This document shows positions 35,739 to 64,000 of a stretch of 64,000 nt of DNA, in pieces. A program made the translations under genes and the position numbers. The DNA is from Oryzias latipes (taxonomy: Eukaryota; Chordata; Actinopteri; Beloniformes; Adrianichthyidae). Where the stretch lies: positions 15,361,015 to 15,425,014 of the forward strand of contig NC_019869.2 of NCBI RefSeq assembly GCF_002234675.1, in the 5' to 3' direction. Positions within the stretch are counted from its first letter, which is position 1, and each line of letters begins with the position of its first letter. The notes below the pieces were generated by a model that saw only the letters and a program-made list of their open reading frames with translations, was not told the DNA's origin and made no database searches.

Positions 35739-35829
<91 letters not shown>
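35738..35829. repeat. (AAAT)n microsatellite
   Basis: About 23 uninterrupted copies of the tetranucleotide ATAA, roughly 92 bp. Confidence 0.95.
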
Positions 35830-36079
35830 GGAAAACAAATCATGAATTGATGAATTATATTTTTCTGTATGAAAGGTTTCCTCAGAGAGCTAATGTAAAC
35901 ATTTGAAAATCAATTTGTCCCGAAGAACACAACGTGTGACACTTTGATTTGAATGACTGAGAATCTTCACGGACAGATGGACCAAAATGACCCCAACAAC
36001 ACTATGATGACTCATTCTAAGAGGTCGTCGCGACACAGAATGACACGAAAAGAACTCAAGTCAGAGTTCACAAGTTAAC

Positions 36080-36235
36080 AAGATTACTTTTGGACTTTCT
36101 GGAGGGTGTGTGCTCTGTGTGCGTCAAACTAATAAAAAAAACAAAGTAACAGTCCGACGTGGGGGTGGCGGTGTGATGGTCTGGGGCTGCAGTTTCAGGA
36201 CCCTAAACATTATTTCCAAACGAAAGACTTGCAAA
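36080..36235 (+). mobile_element. Tc1/mariner transposase fragment
   Basis: The + strand at 36150-36205 reads VRRGGGGVMVWGCSFRT, the Tc1 HGGGSxMxWGC block. Flanking sequence is degraded. Confidence 0.6.
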
Positions 36236-37913
36236 TGTCAAATAACTAAATGTATCCACAGATCACAAACACTGGGTTGAAGCTGTTGCTGCCAGATATG
36301 GACTAACTGGTTGTTTAGTTCTCATTTGGAGCCAGCAGATTTGAGCACTTCCCTTTACTCTGTTTTGAATGTATTACCATTTAAAAAAGACAAATTCTCT
36401 TAGTATGTTACCACCCCATTACTTTTTGTTTGTTGATCTAAGAATGATGTTTGACAATACATATTAAGTATTGTAAAGTATTGAAACAAGTAAAACTTTT
36501 AGTATAAAGGTATGGTCATATGAGATATTTAACACAATAATATAAAACATATATATGTTTTGGGTTTATGAAATAATGTTGCCTTCCTTCCTTATTTTTA
36601 ATGGGGCAGCCAAAATGTTTCAGGTCTATGTTTACACTTCATCTCTAAAATAAGGATCTTTTCAAAGCTCGTCTGTACAGTCTTGTCTTCATCAAAAACA
36701 GTTGACATACCTTGTGTCTTCTGCCCCTGTAGTGCAGTTAGACTGAACCCGGGTAGTCCATGGAATCACAGCACCGATCCGAGAAATGCCATTTCAGACG
36801 TAACGTGTTCAGATTGCGTGGAGCCGATACTTATGCATCATGCTCCTCTGTCAGAAGTTCCCGCCCACATTGGCTCATGTTGACTCTAGCATGTTTGAGA
36901 CGTCTCTGAAGTCAAAACACGCTTTAGCATTTGACCCTGCCGGCTGGATCTGCTCAACCGGTTTTTTCTGCAGCATTCCTCTGATTTTCTGCCCTACAGT
37001 AACTCAGATCAACACAAACCAGCACAAAGAACAACAACTTCTGCAAAATGCACACACAGGCCTGCATGTTGAAACTGATGTTTATATCCTGCTGAAGGGT
37101 GTGATTGTTCCATGTTCTAATAAAATAAAGGTGTGCAGGGAAGCTTTGGAGGTCATTTTCCGACTTGACTAACTTATACTTTGTCATATCCTATTTTGTG
37201 TGTGACGCCAGAGGCAATAGGCGACAGAGTATTACTCTTAAATGTGGTATTTACATCCTACCTGACCTGTTATGTGTAAAGGTTGAGTTCTCAAACTTTG
37301 TGTCCTCTGTTTCCCAACTTTACGAACTCCCTGAATGTAGTTCTGGAAGGTGGCTTCAAGTTCACTCTCCAGTTTTTTATGTTCACTCTGTTGGTCCAAA
37401 ACACAGTCAAATCAACAAAGAGACACTTTCAGAGCAGACTGTGACTTCAGACCTGCTGTTTCTGCTCCCCTGTGCCACGCCCTCCCCAGCACTTTTCCCC
37501 TTTCACCATTATTACCTGCACCGCCCTGCACTCCTTCAGCATTGTCTTTGCTGCATTCAGACTCTTGTGACAAAGCCGGTTCTTTTGTCAGATATGACAA
37601 TAGAGTTAAAGGAGAAGTCAGGCTGATGTCCACTAAAGTGCTGTTTAAAAAGACCTTTTGTCCAAATTAAGGATGATCACAGTGAAAATTTGGCTCAAAA
37701 ACATTTGAACTTTCCGGAAATACCACACTAAACTCTCCTCGAGTACATCCAGCTGTGGACACTACAAGCTTTGAAACTGCAGAAATTTGGGGTGTTCCAT
37801 CAAACCTGGTCTACAGTCACATTCTCTAATGAGGCTGGGATTCTCAACAGTATTAACATGTTTCTCCAACATGTCTCTGACTGCTCTTCATTTAGCTTTA
37901 GTGGACCAAGAAT

Positions 37914-38149
37914 CCGGCTTCCTCCCACTGTCCAAAAACATGCTTCATAGGTGAATTGGCAACTCTAAATTGTCCATAGGTGTGAGTGTGAGAGTGCATG
38001 GGTGTGTGATTGTGGACGTTCTACCCTGCGACAGACTGGCGACCTGTCAAGGGCATCTCCTGCCTATGCCCAAGTAGCCGGGATAGGCTCCGGCAGCCCC
38101 GTGACCCCGAAAGGGACAAAGCGGTACAGAAAATGGATGGATGGATGGA
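37914..38149 (+). mobile_element. 5'-truncated retroposon with 12-bp target duplication
   Basis: Matches the 3' two thirds of the full copy at 42707-43099, from 'cggcttcctcccac' to 'gtgaccccgaaagggacaaa', ending in (GGAT)n. It is flanked by the perfect direct repeat TGGACCAAGAAT (37902-37913 and 38150-38161). The truncated 5' end, simple-repeat tail and target duplication together indicate LINE-driven retroposition. Confidence 0.85.
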
Positions 38150-38884
38150 TGGACCAAGAATGAAAATACCACACAGTTTATTAATGTTTACCCTGTTACG
38201 ACTGTGACTGTATTTAGTTGAGTTCTTTCTTTTTATTCTGTGTTGTGTGTGTGTTGTATTTGTGGTTCTTTGTGGGTGTGTGGGTGTGTGTATCTGTTTC
38301 TGATTACTTTCAGGTGTGGTGCTGGAAAGGGTTTGGCTTCCATTGGACCCAAGCTGATGGAGGCAGCCTCAAAAGCCCCGTGTGGACCTTCAGCCTGCGA
38401 GAGGGGAGCAATCCTGCAACCTGTCTCCACTGCAGTTTGGTGCTCGTCTCCACCTGTTTTGTAGTTTGTGTTGTCCTTTGTAGTTTTTGTGGTTTTGTGA
38501 AGTGAAGCTTGGGGATGAACTGCCATTTGCTTTCACACATATTTTCTCCTGTTTGTAGTGTTTTGTCATTGATTTCCATTTTCTTTCATTCACAGGAAAG
38601 ATTTCAGTTAGGTGGGGTTTTGTTTGTTATTTTGGCCTTGGTTCACCCTGAAGCCTTTTTGCTTCACCTTTAAGTTATTATTGTCTGGTATTTATTAATT
38701 TGTAAAGAAATGTGTTATTTTGTGGAGACAATCTTTTGGTGTTTTGTTATTAATTTAAGTCAGGGCAAAAACTTGACTTTTATGTTATGCTCCTCTAGGC
38801 CCCCTAGACAACAAACAACCATTTTCTGAAAAACCTCAGATATACATTGGTATATGTGGTTTTTTTTATTTTCTGTTCTGTATT

Positions 38885-39515
38885 TAGTAGGTGTGTAACT
38901 ATTAGTCGATTAATCAAGTTACATTCCAAATTGAAAAAACCTTTACCATAAAAAAATTGTTTCAATAAAACAAATTGATATGGATCTTGGAAAACACCAT
39001 TTGAATTGAGGTTTATTTTGCTATAGCGTAAAAACAGTGGACAACACACATGTGATGGCAGCAAAAAAACGATCAAGCCGTCATCAGTCCAATTTGTGGA
39101 AACACTAAATGTTGCAGACGTGACCATACACTTTGGTAGAATGTTCTAATAATATCCGTTTGTATTATTTTCATGTGGAAAAAAACAATTGGCTGAACTT
39201 GATGAAACTAAAAATGTGAGTGGATTTGCCATCAATTCTTTTTTACTTATTTGTACACATTTAATTTATACTTCATTATTTTACAAGCAATTCAAAGAAT
39301 CTGGAAAACTCCACCTGCGCCTGTTCAGTACCAGGTATTTATCTCTGAGTCACACTGGTTGAAGCTTTGGAAAAACATGTCCTGTATGGATTTTAGGTCA
39401 GTGAATCAGATCGTGTCAGATTGTTCCAAATGAACCAATATTGTACGATGAATCGTACCGTCAGCCACAAATTATGATATGAATCGAATCATTAAAATAA
39501 ATGGTTACACCCTTC
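38885..39515. mobile_element. Possible hAT-like element
   Basis: 'aggtgtgtaactattagtcg' at the left and 'aaatggttacacccttc' at the right are loosely inverted (AGGTGTGTAAC versus AAGGGTGTAAC). The interior repeats 'aatcgaatc/gaatcgta' motifs common in fish hAT elements beginning with GGTGTAAC. No target duplication was confirmed. Confidence 0.35.
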
Positions 39516-39754
39516 ATATTTAGTGTTCTTCGTCTAGCTGCGTGTTCCCTGTTATTCTCCTGTACCTGACTGCTATATGTCACTGCAGCAAGCTGGGGTT
39601 ACTGTAACTGAGCTAGTTTAAACAGAATGTCAGAATGCAAGAGCGTGTGTGTTGGTTCTGTGTATGCGTGTGTGCGTGTAAGAGAGCGCTCCTGGTAATC
39701 CTGAGACACCCGGTGAGCGGCAGTGTTTATTTTTGGGTCAGTGACGGTGTGTCA

Positions 39755-63271
<23,517 letters not shown>

Positions 63272-64000
63272 GTCTGTGTGTGAGTGCTGACCTTATTGCA
63301 TGTCTACGTGTCAGATTAAACCTTTTTGACATCCACCTTTTCTTTTTTATAGTTTTGATCAACACATTTTGAAGAAATCCTGCAATACAGCAACGCCTTT
63401 CTATAAAAATGATTCCATTGTAGCTCTGTTCTGTCAACTTTTTAGCACAGGGCTTTTTTCTCCCCACTCATGCATACGTACTGCATCTGATTGACGAGGA
63501 CTTGCAAACACGCAGCTGCTTCCTTTGCCTCAGACTAACTCCCACGGGTGGAGTGTATTTTTTTTCCTCTCTCATATGGAAATTTAAAAACTGCATTGAG
63601 GAGGCAGAGTTATTTTATTCAGTTCAGCAGTGAGTGTGAAGAAAAACAAAACACCTGCAGGAATGAGATGCGAGAGCTTTGGAAATTGGGAAACCAGAAT
63701 TTCATTTCTACATCCCCTCCTTCCACGCCTCTTGAATTTAAAAATCTGATTATCATTGACGTTTTTGGAGTCTGTCCCTCCTTCCTAGCTTCTTTTTATT
63801 ATGGAAAATTGTACTCACATTGAATGCAAAAACTGTGTTATTAATATATAAAGATTAAATGGACAATTTCCATCTGATCTCAAACATGTCAGGTCATCAT
63901 TTTAAGACTAGATTGTAAACTTTTAAATTGAATAGCCCTGCTCACTTAAATTAATGCACTGGGAATCTTATTGCCAAGGTTCAATTCTTTTTTTTATTCT
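63272..64000 (+). other. clcn1 intron 20 (continues beyond window)
   Basis: Follows exon 63177-63271 (donor CAG|gtctgt). No further exon is visible, so the second CBS domain and the stop must lie downstream. Confidence 0.6.

Larger units (their letters stand above)
33948..39754. other. styk1-clcn1 intergenic region (divergent promoters)
   Basis: styk1 and clcn1 point away from each other, so both promoters should lie here. No CpG island or TATA box stands out next to either start. Recognisable content is repeats, listed separately. The open frames at 36840-37172 and 37165-37626 (110-153 codons) resemble no protein family I know. Confidence 0.45.

Noticed and set aside
36683..37670. Several + strand open frames of 66-153 codons between styk1 and clcn1
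   Set aside because: No family resemblance, no consistent splice sites linking them, and AT-rich composition like the surrounding intergenic DNA.

Overview
This window is vertebrate DNA, almost certainly from a teleost fish. The genes have many short exons with GT..AG introns, intergenic DNA is AT-rich, and a CpG-rich promoter precedes one gene. Fish-type transposon debris is everywhere: Tc1/mariner, hAT, TTAA-flanked piggyBac-like MITEs, tRNA-headed SINEs and a LINE remnant. Some repeats look like those of medaka-type (atherinomorph) fish, but that is an impression and not a determination. There is no bacterial, phage or CRISPR content.

Layout. (1) 139-2000, + strand: the 3' half of a class I facilitative glucose transporter, best called slc2a3 (GLUT3-like). 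It is followed by about 7.5 kb without recognisable genes. (2) 9640-23170, + strand: a complete polyhomeotic gene, phc1. It has a CpG-rich promoter with a probable noncoding first exon, 14 coding exons that join in frame to 896 aa, and a 3' UTR with two poly(A) signals. (3) 24430-33947, - strand: a complete styk1 gene of nine coding exons and 426 aa. Its large first intron is packed with nested transposons. (4) 33948-39754: a repeat-rich intergenic stretch. (5) 39755-63271, + strand: a skeletal-muscle-type voltage-gated chloride channel, clcn1. Twenty coding exons (775 aa) are in the window and the 3' end lies beyond it.

Every splice junction given below was read by eye. Exon phases are mutually consistent across each gene, which is the strongest internal support for the models. 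The four genes are unrelated in function (sugar uptake, Polycomb silencing, a membrane pseudokinase, muscle chloride conductance) and are simply neighbours. The slc2a3-phc1-styk1 set matches a region of human chromosome 12p13.

I found no convincing undescribed multi-gene system. The most interesting observations are: styk1 has lost the catalytic lysine, the catalytic-loop Asp and DFG; the clcn1 N-terminus is His-rich; two mutually exclusive perfect hairpins overlap in a clcn1 intron; there is a three-level transposon nest with readable target-site duplications; and a piggyBac-like element holds a transposase N-terminal remnant with a SINE landed on its stop codon.
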